Assembly: GCF_014490665.1 (NCBI RefSeq)
Contig: NZ_CP061038.1
Span: 3,162,001-3,226,000 of the forward strand
Direction: 5' to 3'
Source of the DNA: Sphingomonas alpina
GTDB taxonomy: Bacteria; Pseudomonadota; Alphaproteobacteria; Sphingomonadales; Sphingomonadaceae
Length of the DNA stretch: 64,000 nt
This document shows positions 44,457-53,100 of the stretch, piece by piece. Positions within the stretch are counted from its first letter, which is position 1; each line of letters starts with the position of its first letter. Below the pieces are notes generated by a model that saw nothing but the letters and a program-made list of their open reading frames with translations, ran no database searches and was not told the DNA's origin. A program made the translations under genes and the position numbers.

Positions 44457-44492
44457 GATAAGAAAACGCCGCCGGGCTTGCGCACGGCGACG
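44457..44492 (-). promoter_or_regulatory. Terminator-like hairpin in the atp operon leader
   Basis: On the minus strand CGCCG-TGCGCAAGCC-CGGCG followed by GCGTTTTCTTATC lies between promoter and atpI start. It may attenuate the operon; weak stem (5-6 bp), so only a suggestion. Confidence 0.3.
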
Positions 44493-44536
44493 AGAAACCT
44501 GGGAGAACTGCTGCACAGGGCCCCCGTTGCGGCGTC

Positions 44537-44565
44537 CGTTTAGAAAAGGGGGGGTCCTGAGTCAA
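44537..44565 (-). promoter_or_regulatory. Promoter of the ATP synthase F0 operon
   Basis: On the minus strand TTGACT (44565-44560), 17-base spacer, TAAACG (44542-44537). It gives a leader of about 90 bases before the atpI start. Confidence 0.55.
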
Positions 44566-44663
44566 CCGGTGTGAACGGCGGGGATGATCTGCCCCTACCC
44601 GCCCCGACAAACCATGCGAGCCCCGATTCGAAACCCGGCATGGACACTCCGGTCGCCCGTCAT

Positions 44664-44868
44664 GCTGGCTGTTATTCGCTGTTATCCGGCAATATGTTTT
44701 TTGCTGGCTGTTATTGCCGCCGCCAAACCTCGATTCCTGCCGATAAATCAGCATGTTGATACCCCCTGGCTGTTATTCGATAACAGCCACCGAACAGCGA
44801 ACGGAACAGCCAGCATAACAGCCAGCAATCGGGCCGGAACAGCCAGCCGGTGCGCCGGAACAGCCAGC
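44664..44868. repeat. Cluster of AACAGCCAGC repeats in both orientations
   Basis: GCTGGCTGTT occurs at 44664 and 44703 and CTGGCTGTT at 44766; the complementary AACAGCCAGC occurs at 44805, 44817, 44838 and 44859. The third unit pairs with the following ATAACAGCCA to form a perfect 10-bp hairpin with loop TCG (44767-44789). Spacing between units (12 to 63 bases) is irregular, so it is neither CRISPR nor a simple tandem repeat. Confidence 0.7.
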
Positions 44869-44936
44869 GATCGATTCAACCGATCGGCGAAATCGGCTTT
44901 CGGGGGTCTGGGATCATCCATCAGCGAGGCTGTACC

Positions 44937-45494
44937 ATGAACGAACAGACGCTTGAATCGAACGAGGCGCAGGACACCGCCGGAGAAACGCCGGCCGCGA
45001 TAGAGACGCGCGAGCGCAGGCACGGGCCGGGAAGGCGTTTTGTCAAAGGCATATCCGGCAACCCCGCCGGGCGGCCACCCGGTCGCCGTGCGACGGGCGC
45101 GCGTGGCGACCGCCTGCCCGGCGCGGACCAGCCGACCCGGGCGATGATCCTGGAGGAAGCCTATCGAATGGTGCGGGTGGAGGATGCGGACGGCGAGATC
45201 GAGATGCCGGCGAACCAGGCAGTGTTCCGGGCGCTGACCGCAGCGGCGATGCGGGGCAACCAGCTCGCGCAGCAGCGCTGGACCGCGATCGTGCGATTGG
45301 CCGAGCAGGAGCAGAAGGACGCGCAGGTCGCCCTGTTCAATATGCTGGAACGCGGCGGCGTGAATGAGCGCTATTGCGCCGAGCAACGCGGATACGTGCC
45401 GTTATGGACGAGCGACGACGATATCCTGATCGACGGGGTATCGGGGGTGGCGGTGGTGCGACCAATGTCGGGGGAGAGTGAGGATGAGGCGTAG
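44937..45494 (+). CDS. DUF5681-domain protein
   Basis: Protein of 185 residues with the DUF5681 hallmark GRRFVKGISGNPAGRPPGRR at about 27-46 (the F-x-K-G-x-S-G-N-P-x-G-R-P motif), followed by a helical part (TRAMILEEAYRMVRVED, ANQAVFRALTAAAMRGNQLAQQRW). Such proteins occur next to mobile or phage-like genes and may bind DNA via the basic motif; role unknown. ATG at 44937. Preceded by the AACAGCCAGC repeats. Confidence 0.8.
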   Translation: MNEQTLESNEAQDTAGETPAAIETRERRHGPGRRFVKGISGNPAGRPPGRRATGARGDRLPGADQPTRAMILEEAYRMVRVEDADGEIEMPANQAVFRALTAAAMRGNQLAQQRWTAIVRLAEQEQKDAQVALFNMLERGGVNERYCAEQRGYVPLWTSDDDILIDGVSGVAVVRPMSGESEDEA

Positions 45495-45607
45495 CGCTGG
45501 CCAATGCGTACTTATCGCGGGAAAGAGCGATCGTTTCACGGATATCGCGCCAGCACTGGAGCGGTCGGTGGTTAACGACGTTCCTGGGCGCAGTGTTTGA
45601 CGGCGCA
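45495..45607. other. Short gap between the DUF5681 gene and the transposase-like remnant
   Basis: About 110 bases without recognisable gene or signal. It remains open in the remnant's frame but shows no family resemblance. Confidence 0.5.
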
Positions 45608-45742
45608 ATGCGCTATGCCATGCTCCGCAAGGCGCAGAGCTTCGGTCATCCGGTCGGATCGAAGGAATGGCTCACCGACATGGAAGCCCGCAGCGCCCTG
45701 CCCCGCGCGCCGCGCAAGCGCGGGCCGGTGCCGGAGAATTAG
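45608..45742 (+). pseudogene. C-terminal remnant of a REP-associated tyrosine transposase
   Basis: An ATG at 45608 or a read-through from upstream gives MRYAMLRKAQSFGHPVGSKE followed by WLTDMEARSALPRAPRKRGP and a TAG at 45740-45742. The pattern (G-R/H-P-V-G-S-x-x-W/F ... L-E-x-x-x-x-x-x-x-R-x-x-R-K-R-G-P) is the usual C-terminal tail of Y1_Tnp/RAYT proteins; the catalytic HUH and Tyr parts are absent here. It reads into the left end of the SUKH cassette, its stop sharing bases with the inverted repeat. A fragment, not an active gene. Confidence 0.5.
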
Positions 45743-45767
45743 GGGTTATTGCACGTGTTACCGTAAT
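45742..45767 (+). repeat. Left terminal inverted repeat of the cassette
   Basis: 26 bases starting GGGGTTATTGCACGTG; contains the E-box-like palindrome CACGTG. Its first base is the last base of the transposase-remnant stop codon. Confidence 0.8.
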
Positions 45768-45781
45768 AGAAACCTGGGAAT

Positions 45782-46417
45782 ATGGCGACTATGACACAAA
45801 CCCCGCACAGCGACGATCATTTGTTCGAGTATTTATCTCATATGATGAATAAATTCGACGAAAGTGAGATTGTAACCACAGAAAGTGATAATAAATTTAT
45901 CCACAAAATTGCAGAAAATAACCTTGGATATCTTCATGTTCTATATGGAGGATCATCATCATCTTCTTTAAATTCCTTACGGAACTTCTATATCCATCGA
46001 GATTATTTGGAATTTATGAGATCGTATTCTGGAGCAAGTTTATTCGACAATACTTTTCAAATATTCGGACTTAGAGATAATTTAAAAAGAAGTATTCTTC
46101 TCAATGATCAAAACGCTATTTCTTTAAAAAACAGATCCGGCATAAATGTGAAAAGTTATTTAGATGTTGTAGATGATTTTTGGTTAAAAGTTTCCTGTGT
46201 ATCTTTTTTTGAAAAATCATATTTTATAGAGTTAAGCAAAGATGGCGATATAAGATTAGTTTCGGAATCGGTATTTACAGAAAAATTTTATTCATTCTCT
46301 CAGTGGTTTAAATTTATTTGCCAATTCATTGATAGTTCTTCTTACACCAATGGATGCGATATAAGTAAAGGAGAAGCTTTAGAGTTAGAATTTGAAAGTA
46401 TTGTTTTTAACGCGTGA
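45782..46417 (+). CDS. SUKH / SMI1-KNR4-like protein
   Basis: Protein of 211 residues. The middle matches the SUKH outline: NFYIHRDYLEFMRSYSGASL followed by FDNTFQIFGL (P/H-x-D-Y-x-x-F-x-x-x-x-G-x-x-L-F), then WLKVSCVSFFEKSYFIELSKDGDI and FYSFSQWFKFICQFID (the W-x-x-x-F end). SUKH proteins are mostly immunity proteins against toxins of polymorphic or contact-dependent systems. Start options: ATG 45782, 45791 or 45842. Very low GC and AT-ending codons show recent transfer. No toxin gene lies beside it. Confidence 0.65.
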   Translation: MATMTQTPHSDDHLFEYLSHMMNKFDESEIVTTESDNKFIHKIAENNLGYLHVLYGGSSSSSLNSLRNFYIHRDYLEFMRSYSGASLFDNTFQIFGLRDNLKRSILLNDQNAISLKNRSGINVKSYLDVVDDFWLKVSCVSFFEKSYFIELSKDGDIRLVSESVFTEKFYSFSQWFKFICQFIDSSSYTNGCDISKGEALELEFESIVFNA

Positions 46418-46502
46418 CGCCAAGCGCCATCCTACACTCCCCAGCAGGACATCACGGCGGGCAGCGATGGCGAGAGCCCGGATTACGGGATTACCGAATT
46501 GA

Positions 46503-46528
46503 ATTACGGTAACACGTGCAACAACCCC
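46503..46528 (-). repeat. Right terminal inverted repeat of the cassette
   Basis: Reverse complement of the left end with one mismatch (position 46522). Confidence 0.8.
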
Positions 46529-46767
46529 TTTACTCGGCGTAGTGCGTCGCTAGCCTTAGCCAATGGCCAGACTCGCCCGTATCGTCCGGCCCAGCATTCG
46601 CACCATGTGACGTAGCGCAGTAACCGGCGCGATCGGGTGTTCTTCAAGGATGCGAGGGTGGCGGAGCGTCGCCTATGACGATCTGGGCTATTGCCTGATG
46701 CCCAGCCAGTACCGCAGCACCCGCTGTCATCAATCCCGACAATAACTGACCCCGAAGCTTCATAAAT

Positions 46768-46788
46768 CGGCAATCATGCCGTTTTTTT
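46768..46788 (+). terminator. Orphan terminator upstream of the TonB receptor
   Basis: CGGCA-ATCA-TGCCG followed by seven T. It would end transcription coming from the island on the plus strand and insulate the receptor gene. Confidence 0.55.
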
Positions 46789-46848
46789 ACCTCGCTACAG
46801 GCCTGCCGGTCGCCGTTGTGCGGCGCAACATAATTGGCAGGGACGGCA

Positions 46849-49263
46849 ATGATCTTTTTCGACAAACGAGTTTTCTGGCTGAGCGGCGCGGCAGTGATGG
46901 CGCTGGCGGCGGCCTCCCCTGCCCTGGCCAAGGATGAGGTTGCCGCCCCGGCGACCCCGGCCGCCGACGCTACCACGGATGCTCCCGTGGACGGGGCCGA
47001 CGATGCGATCATCGTCACCGCGCGTACCACGCGGTCGGTGACTCAGGTCACCGGCACCGACATCCAGAAAATCCTGCCCGGCGTCTCCCCGCTCAAGGCA
47101 ATCCAGACACTGCCCGGCGTGACCTTCCTGACTGCTGACCCCTGGGGCAATAACGAGCAGAATATCTCGCTGTTCATCCATGGCTTCAATGCGCAGCAGC
47201 TTGGCTACACGCTCGACGGCGTGCCGCTCGGCGACCAGACCTATGGCAATTATAACGGCCTGTCGCCGCAGCGCGCGATCATTTCGGAAGATGTCGGCCG
47301 CGTCACGCTCGCTTCGGGTGCCGGCGATCTCGGCACTGCATCGACCAGCAATCTCGGCGGCACGATCGACACCTTCTCCAGCGACCCCAAGTCGGAAATG
47401 GGTGCGACGATCGCGCAGACGCTGGGCAGTTATGACACGCAGCGCACTTATGTCCGGCTCGACAGCGGCACATTCGGCAATGGCAACAGCTTCTATATCT
47501 CCGGCCTGCGCCACAAGGCGAAGGCATGGGATTTCAACGGCAAGCAGGGCGGATACCAGGCCGACGCCAAGTTCGTGCATGACGATTCGACCGGCAAGCT
47601 GACGCTCTATGCCGCCTATTCGGACAAGATCGAGCCGAATGAGGACGCGACGGTGATCAATCTCGCCAATCGCGCCACCGCGCCGTATGCGCGCCCGTTC
47701 CTCTATCCCAATTTCCAGGCCGCGCTGCCCTATTTCTCGCCCGTCACGTTCGATGACAAAAACCCCAATTATCGCAATTATTACAGCGACGCGCAGCGCA
47801 CCGACTGGCTCGGCTATGCCAAATATGACTGGCATATCAGCGACAAGGTGACCTTCTCCAACCAGGTCTATTACCATCACGACGACGGCGTCGGCGTGGT
47901 CGCCGGCCCGATCAAGGTTGCCGGCCTGCCGCAGCTTTTCTCCTATTATTTTCCCGGGACCGGCCTGCCGACGACAACAGAAAACCTCACCCGCCTGAGC
48001 AATTTGTTCGGCGGGTCCGGCCTGGCGACCCGGACCACGGAATATCGCATCGACCGCGGCGGCCTGTTGTCGAGCGTGCAGGTCGAGCTGGGCAATCACC
48101 AGATCGAGATCGGCGGCTGGTACGAGCGTCAGAGCTCGTCGGCCAAGCGCCGCTGGTACGCGCTGGACGTCAGCAATCCGTCCACGCCCTATCAGCGGCC
48201 GAACGACACGCTGACCCCGCTGATCACGCAATATTGGAGCGAAGTGCGCGTCGATGAACTCCAGACGCATATCCAGGACAGCTGGAAGCCAATCCCGACA
48301 CTGACCGTCCAGGCCGGCTTCAAGAGCACGTTCCAGCGCGCGCGGCAGTTGATGAAGGTGCAGCCGATACCGGGATCCTTCACCGGATCGACGGCGCTGC
48401 CCAATGGCGAGATCAGCACCAACACCTGGTTCCTGCCGCAGCTCGGCGTGTTGTGGGAGGCCGGCGACCATATCCAGCTGTTCGCCAATGCGCAGAAGAA
48501 TATCCGCCAGTTCCAGACCAGCGCGGCGAGCGGCCTGTCGCCCTTCGCTTTGGGCAGCCAGAAAGCGTTCGATATCTTCCGCGATACGGCAAAGCCCGAA
48601 ACCAGCTGGACCTATGAAGCCGGTGTTCGTGCGCAACAGTCGTTCGGCGGCGGGATCAGCTTTGACGGCCAGATCAGCTATTATCATGTCGATTTCAGCA
48701 ACCGGCTGCTGTCGGTCAGCCCGACCCCGGTGATCACCTCGATCGTCAGCGGCTCACCGCTGATCAACAATGTCGGCGGCGTGAAGACCGACGGGGTGGA
48801 TATCGCCGGCACGCTGCGCGTCGGATCGCATTTCTCACTCTACAATGCGCTGTCCTACAATGTGTCGAAATATCAGGACAATTATGTCAGCGGCACCACC
48901 ACGGTGCCGACCGCGGGCAAGAAGGTGCCGGGATCACCGGACTGGGTCTATAAATTCATCGCCAGCGCGAATTACAGCATTTTCGACGTGCAGCTGGTCG
49001 GCGACTATCTCGGCAAGCGTTATGCGACCTATACCAACGACCTGTCGGTCCCGAGCTATTTCACGCTTTCGGGGCGGCTCGGCGCGGCGATTCCGCTTGG
49101 CGACAGCGCGTTCGTGAAGGAGCTGAATATCAGCCTCAACGTCACCAACATCACCGACAAGAAGGCCGCGTCGACGCTGAGCATCGGCGCCGCATCGGGG
49201 ACGTTCAATCAATTCCCGCTCGCACCGCGCCAGTGGTTCGGGACGATCAGCGCGAAGTTCTAG
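46849..49263 (+). CDS. TonB-dependent outer membrane receptor
   Basis: Protein of 804 residues. Signal peptide MIFFDKRVFWLSGAAVMALAAASPALA (cut about 27), a TonB-box-like start DAIIVTARTTRSV, plug domain about 40-170 (VSPLKAIQTLPGVTFLTADP, ISLFIHGFNAQQLGYTLDGVPLG), and a 22-strand barrel ending in SAKF with C-terminal Phe and FPLAPRQWFGTISAKF. ATG at 46849 (GGGA upstream) is preferred to TTG at 46834. Substrate (siderophore, vitamin or carbohydrate) cannot be deduced; no substrate-specific neighbours. Confidence 0.9.
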   Translation: MIFFDKRVFWLSGAAVMALAAASPALAKDEVAAPATPAADATTDAPVDGADDAIIVTARTTRSVTQVTGTDIQKILPGVSPLKAIQTLPGVTFLTADPWGNNEQNISLFIHGFNAQQLGYTLDGVPLGDQTYGNYNGLSPQRAIISEDVGRVTLASGAGDLGTASTSNLGGTIDTFSSDPKSEMGATIAQTLGSYDTQRTYVRLDSGTFGNGNSFYISGLRHKAKAWDFNGKQGGYQADAKFVHDDSTGKLTLYAAYSDKIEPNEDATVINLANRATAPYARPFLYPNFQAALPYFSPVTFDDKNPNYRNYYSDAQRTDWLGYAKYDWHISDKVTFSNQVYYHHDDGVGVVAGPIKVAGLPQLFSYYFPGTGLPTTTENLTRLSNLFGGSGLATRTTEYRIDRGGLLSSVQVELGNHQIEIGGWYERQSSSAKRRWYALDVSNPSTPYQRPNDTLTPLITQYWSEVRVDELQTHIQDSWKPIPTLTVQAGFKSTFQRARQLMKVQPIPGSFTGSTALPNGEISTNTWFLPQLGVLWEAGDHIQLFANAQKNIRQFQTSAASGLSPFALGSQKAFDIFRDTAKPETSWTYEAGVRAQQSFGGGISFDGQISYYHVDFSNRLLSVSPTPVITSIVSGSPLINNVGGVKTDGVDIAGTLRVGSHFSLYNALSYNVSKYQDNYVSGTTTVPTAGKKVPGSPDWVYKFIASANYSIFDVQLVGDYLGKRYATYTNDLSVPSYFTLSGRLGAAIPLGDSAFVKELNISLNVTNITDKKAASTLSIGAASGTFNQFPLAPRQWFGTISAKF

Positions 49264-49290
49264 CAGGAAGGCTTTTGATTAACCCACCGC

Positions 49291-49378
49291 CGTCATTCCC
49301 GCGAAAGCGGGAATCCCGCTGCCTTGCGTCACGCCTCGCGGAAGAAAAAGCGGGATCCCCGCTTTCGCGGGGATGACA
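49291..49378. repeat. Dispersed inverted repeat (GTCATTCCCGCG family), copy 2
   Basis: Begins CGTCATTCCCGCGAAAGCGG and ends CGCTTTCGCGGGGATGAC like copy 1 at 8642; the middle differs. It lies 27 bases downstream of the TonB receptor stop. Confidence 0.85.
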
Positions 49379-49474
49379 GTGGGAGGGTATATCTGAAGCC
49401 GCCCAATTCTGGAGCGACGTTGGTTTGCGCTGGGAGTGGGCCAGCTCAGGATCTGTTCCAGCCGACACCAAAAA

Positions 49475-49498
49475 GGGCCGCGATTCGCATCGCGGCCC
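49475..49498. terminator. Bidirectional terminator between the TonB receptor and ydbL
   Basis: GGGCCGCGA-TTCGCA-TCGCGGCCC, 9-bp perfect stem, preceded by AAAAA and followed by CTTTCTT, so functional in both directions. Confidence 0.8.
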
Positions 49499-49527
49499 CT
49501 TTCTTATCGCTCAACTGACGGCGCACC

Positions 49528-49908
49528 TTACGGGCAGCGCGGGTCGCGTTCCGGGGGCGCGGATGTGCGCGTCTTCCAGCTGCCGTCGGGCGCCATATAT
49601 TTCTCGCCCGGCTTGGTCTGCGTGATCAGGTTGCAGCCAAAGGTCAGGCCCTGGTCGATCACCGTCACGTTCGCGGCCGCGGCCTTTTGGGTATAGGTCG
49701 CCTTGCGCTGAATGTTGATGTTGGAGACCATCGCCCGCAGCTGCGGCGTACCCGCACCGACCACGCCGAGATAGCCGTCGGGTTGTTCGCCCACCTGGCC
49801 GGCGTCGCGCGCGGCCTGATAGGCCGGGTCGCGCTGCGCCAGGGCCATGCTTGAAACAGAAGCGAGCACCAGGCCCGCCGCAATCATCATCTTGTCCATC
49901 GTCTTCAT
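49528..49908 (-). CDS. ydbL: YdbL family (DUF1318) periplasmic protein
   Basis: Protein of 126 residues with a signal peptide (MKTMDKMMIAAGLVLASVSSMALAQ) and the DUF1318 core RDPAYQAARDAGQVGEQPDGYLGVVGAGTPQLRAMVSNINIQRKATYTQKAAAANVTV. In E. coli YdbL works with YdbH and YnbE in a bridge for lipid transport between the membranes. Its start shares one base with the ynbE stop (TGATG), so it is coupled. Confidence 0.85.
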   Translation of the reverse strand: MKTMDKMMIAAGLVLASVSSMALAQRDPAYQAARDAGQVGEQPDGYLGVVGAGTPQLRAMVSNINIQRKATYTQKAAAANVTVIDQGLTFGCNLITQTKPGEKYMAPDGSWKTRTSAPPERDPRCP

Positions 49909-50111
49909 CAGAAAATTCCCGGATTGGCCTGGATGGTCGTTTTCGCCTCACCATCGAGACGGTACACGACCTCCTGTTTCACGTTGATGTTGAGGTTGAT
50001 CACAATCGGCTTGTCGGGCGCGCTGACATTCACGCATCCCGCCAGACCGGACAGTGCCACCACCCCAAGGGTCATCGTTCTACTTCGTTTCCAGATCACT
50101 GCATCTGTCAT
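49908..50111 (-). CDS. ynbE: YnbE-like outer membrane lipoprotein
   Basis: Protein of 67 residues or fewer with lipobox LSGLAGC and a short mature part VNVSAPDKPIVINLNINVKQEVVYRLDGE, the YnbE family outline, forming beta-strands that pair with YdbH. ATG at 50111 overlaps ydbH by 32 bases; GTG at 50099 (MIWKRSRTMTLGVVAL...) would give the better signal peptide. Confidence 0.85.
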   Translation of the reverse strand: MTDAVIWKRSRTMTLGVVALSGLAGCVNVSAPDKPIVINLNINVKQEVVYRLDGEAKTTIQANPGIF

Positions 50112-53100
50112 GGCACGGTCCTGCTTTCTTGAGGCTGAATGGCCCCGGGCTGCCCGGGGGCAGTCTGGGAGCCTGTATCGGTGGCGTTCCTTGAGGCGGG
50201 GTGGCGCGTTTCTTCTGTTCCTCGATCAACGCCGGCAGGTTCCGCTCGATCAGCCGTTTCGGATCGTAGAAGGATTGAGCCGAATCGATCAACTGCCGAA
50301 ACGGCGCCGTGATGCGGACATTGAACACGAAGGGCAGTTTCTGCAGCCGGTCGAACAGGAAATTGCGCTTCGCCCCATCGCCCTGCCCGACGCCCGCAAA
50401 GCGCACCTCGGTGATCATTTCGCCGGCCAGCGGCCCGTTCATGATCACCTCGAGATTGCGGTAGCGCAGGGATTTCAGCGCCTGGAAGGCGAGATTGCCC
50501 CAGAAGCCGACATCCTCCTGAGTCACTTCGCCGAGATAGGCGACCGTCCCGCCCCCGGCGCGCATGGTCAAATGCCCATTCTCGATTCGACCGCCGGCCT
50601 GGTCGAAGATCATCGGCATGCTGCCGTCGAACGTGCCGGTCGCGTTGAGATTGTCGAAATCGAACTGCTGCAGGAACTTGCCCGCATCCATGCCGGTCAC
50701 GCGGAACGTCATGCGGCGCTGCTGCGCCTCGGTGAAGTCGAGCAGGGTCGGCTCCAGCACCAGTTGGCCGCCAGCCAGCGGCCAGTCGCCGCTTTCCACC
50801 TGCACGCGGGTGCCGGCGAGGGTGCGAAAGACGATGCGCCCCTCATTGACCGGGATGCCCGGGTTGATCGTCTTGATCGTGACGACCTGCCCCGGTGCGC
50901 TTTCCAGGTTGAGCAGGTCGGTGAAGTGAATCTCGCCCGCAATGCCGGTGACCGGACCAAAGGCAGCGGCCAGATCGACATTGGCGGTGCGGAACACGCC
51001 GTCGCTGGTCACCGCATCGGCATTCCAGCGGATCTGGCCGGTGCCGGCCACCGTGCCCGCGACATTGGCGATCACGCCAAAGGTCAGCCGGGTCAGTTCG
51101 TCGGGCTGGAACTTGTCGTTGAAATTCAAGCCGGCGACGGCGAGGTCGGCCTTGCCGGCACCGTCCGACAAGTCATGCACGATCGCGACGGTCGCAACCT
51201 GCACGCCCTTTTCGGGATGCACCAGGGTGCCGGTCGCGGCGATCTTGCTGTCGACCAGCGTCAGCACGACATCGCGCGCGGCAAGCGGCTTGAAGCGCGG
51301 ATCCGGTTCGGCATCGGCCACACTCATCGCGCCGTGCAGACCGAGCCGGCCACCCTCGAGCGTCCAGTCGCCCGCCGCCGCCGACATCAGCAGCGGCACC
51401 TTGCCGATCTGGCCCGCGCCACCGGCGAAGCTGCCCCTGACGATGTTGCCGTCGAGCCGTCCGTCGAGCGTGGCGAAGTCGAGCCGGGTCAGCCGCTCCT
51501 CGGTGCCGAGCCGCACCGCCAGATCGGTCAGGCCGAAGCCGGTATCGCCGAGCGTGATGCGCGAACCGGCGGCCGCCAGCGTGACCGGTGTGCTGCCGAG
51601 ATTACCGGCGAGGCGAGGTGCGGCAATCGTCGCGCCGCCGCCCAGCCGCCCATTGTCGAGGCGCATCAGCGCGCCACCGACCGGGCAGAGATCGAGGCTC
51701 GCCGGGCGCAGCACCAGGCCGGACACCGCCAGCCGCTGGAACGACAAAGGCGTGCAGACGGGATTGAGCAACAGCCGCGAGCCGCCGTTCCATGCGCCGT
51801 CGAGCGCGACGCTCAAGCCATCCACGCGCCCGTCGCCGAGCGGACCCGACAGCGTGGCCCTGGTCGAGACGCGCGTATTACCGCCCGGGGTCGCGCTGAA
51901 CCGGACCGGGGTCAGCGCCAGGCTGGCGCCGTTCGCCGTATAGGGCTGGCGCAGCGTGGCGACGCCGGTGACCGGCTTGCCCGGCGCCGATTGCGCCAGC
52001 GTGGCCGACATGAGAGGGAAGCCTCCGCCACCGATATCGAGCTGCCCGGCGATGCGCACGCCGTCTTTGGGCCAGCCATAGGAGAGAGCCGCGTTGTCGA
52101 GCGTGGCTTCCAGGCCGGACGGCGAGGAAAGGGCGACTTTCGAAACATCGACCCGGCCCGAATTGCCGCCGATCACCGCTGCAACATCGCCGTTGACGCT
52201 GAACGCGTTGCCGGCCGTGATCGCCGCTTTGGCCAGTTGCGCCACGATCGGCCCGACCGGCGTCCCCTGTCCCATGGTCGCCAATTGCCCGATCGGGGCG
52301 AGATAGGATTTGGCCAGCGCAACCGTCCCCGCACCGATCGTGCCGGTGAAGCCACTCTGGCTGGCGATCCGATAGTCGCCGGCGATGGCCAGTGAGGACC
52401 CGCTTGCCACCGCGCTGCCGAAGCGGCTCGCGGCGAGATCGACCCGTCCCTTCGTCTCGGCGGCGGTGCCGGCAAAGCCGATCGTGCCGCTGATCGCAGC
52501 CAGTTGCGCCTGCGGGTGCCGCACGGTCGCCACCGCCAGCCGCGCCTTGCCGGTCCAGCGGTCCAGCGTTTCGCTCAGTGCCAAGCCGAGATCGCCGCCC
52601 AGCCCAGCGACTCGCGTGTCGCCGCACGTGACCGCCACGGCACGAACCGGTCCGGTCAGCGAAGGCCTTGCTTTCGTGATCCTGATCTTCAGCGCCGCCG
52701 CCGGCTTCTCGGCGATGCAGCTGCCGGCGTCGAGCCGGTCCGACACCGCCGCCAGCGTGCCGGCAAAGCCATCATCCAGCCGGCCGCGCCCGCTGAGCTT
52801 CAACCCGATCACACCGTGCGGCGTTTCCAGCCGCATGCGGCCATCGGCGACATCCAGGCCGATCGCGGGAAGCGCGAAGGGCTTGCCGCTCGGCGCCGGC
52901 AGCAGGCGATCGAGCGCGCCCAGCGATATTTTGCCATCGATCAGTTTGCCGCGCAGCCGCACATGCCCCGCCCGCACCGCATCGACCGACGCGCCGGAAA
53001 AGCCGACATTGGTGCGCAGTTCGATCCAGTCCGCCACCAGATCGGGATGGGCCGGATCGCCGAGCACGACATTGGTCAGCCGCTGCCGGTCGAAGCCGAG

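Larger units (their letters stand above)
44443..44936. other. Gap upstream of atpI containing its promoter and leader and a repeat cluster
   Basis: About 490 bases without a gene. The atpI side holds the operon promoter and leader; the remainder is filled by the AACAGCCAGC/GCTGGCTGTT repeat cluster that borders the accessory island. Confidence 0.6.
45742..46528. mobile_element. AT-rich cassette bounded by 26-bp terminal inverted repeats
   Basis: Left end 45742-45767 begins GGGGTTATTGCACGTG and right end 46503-46528 is its reverse complement with one mismatch in 26; one further outside base (45741/46529) also pairs. The 787-bp interior holds a single gene whose base composition is strikingly AT-rich against GC-rich surroundings. 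No transposase gene is inside and no clear target-site duplication is visible. Confidence 0.65.
46418..46848. other. Gap of about 430 bases between the SUKH gene and the TonB receptor
   Basis: Contains the cassette's right inverted repeat (46503-46528), then sequence of normal GC without a convincing gene (an 89-codon minus-strand frame at 46504-46773 looks like noise), an orphan terminator at 46768-46788, and the receptor's leader. Confidence 0.55.

Noticed and set aside
44664..44868. CRISPR array
   Set aside because: Repeats are only 9-12 bases, present in both orientations with irregular spacing, and no cas genes are in the window.
46504..46773. 89-codon minus-strand open frame near the cassette
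   Set aside because: It starts in the gap and ends inside the right inverted repeat; no ribosome-binding site or motif, so I treat it as noise.
46795..48687. 630-codon minus-strand open frame opposite the TonB receptor
   Set aside because: Shadow frame: low-complexity composition, no motifs; the plus-strand receptor has signal peptide, plug and barrel features.
49924..52395. 823-codon plus-strand open frame opposite ydbH
   Set aside because: Shadow of ydbH; rich in Arg and His, no recognisable domain.
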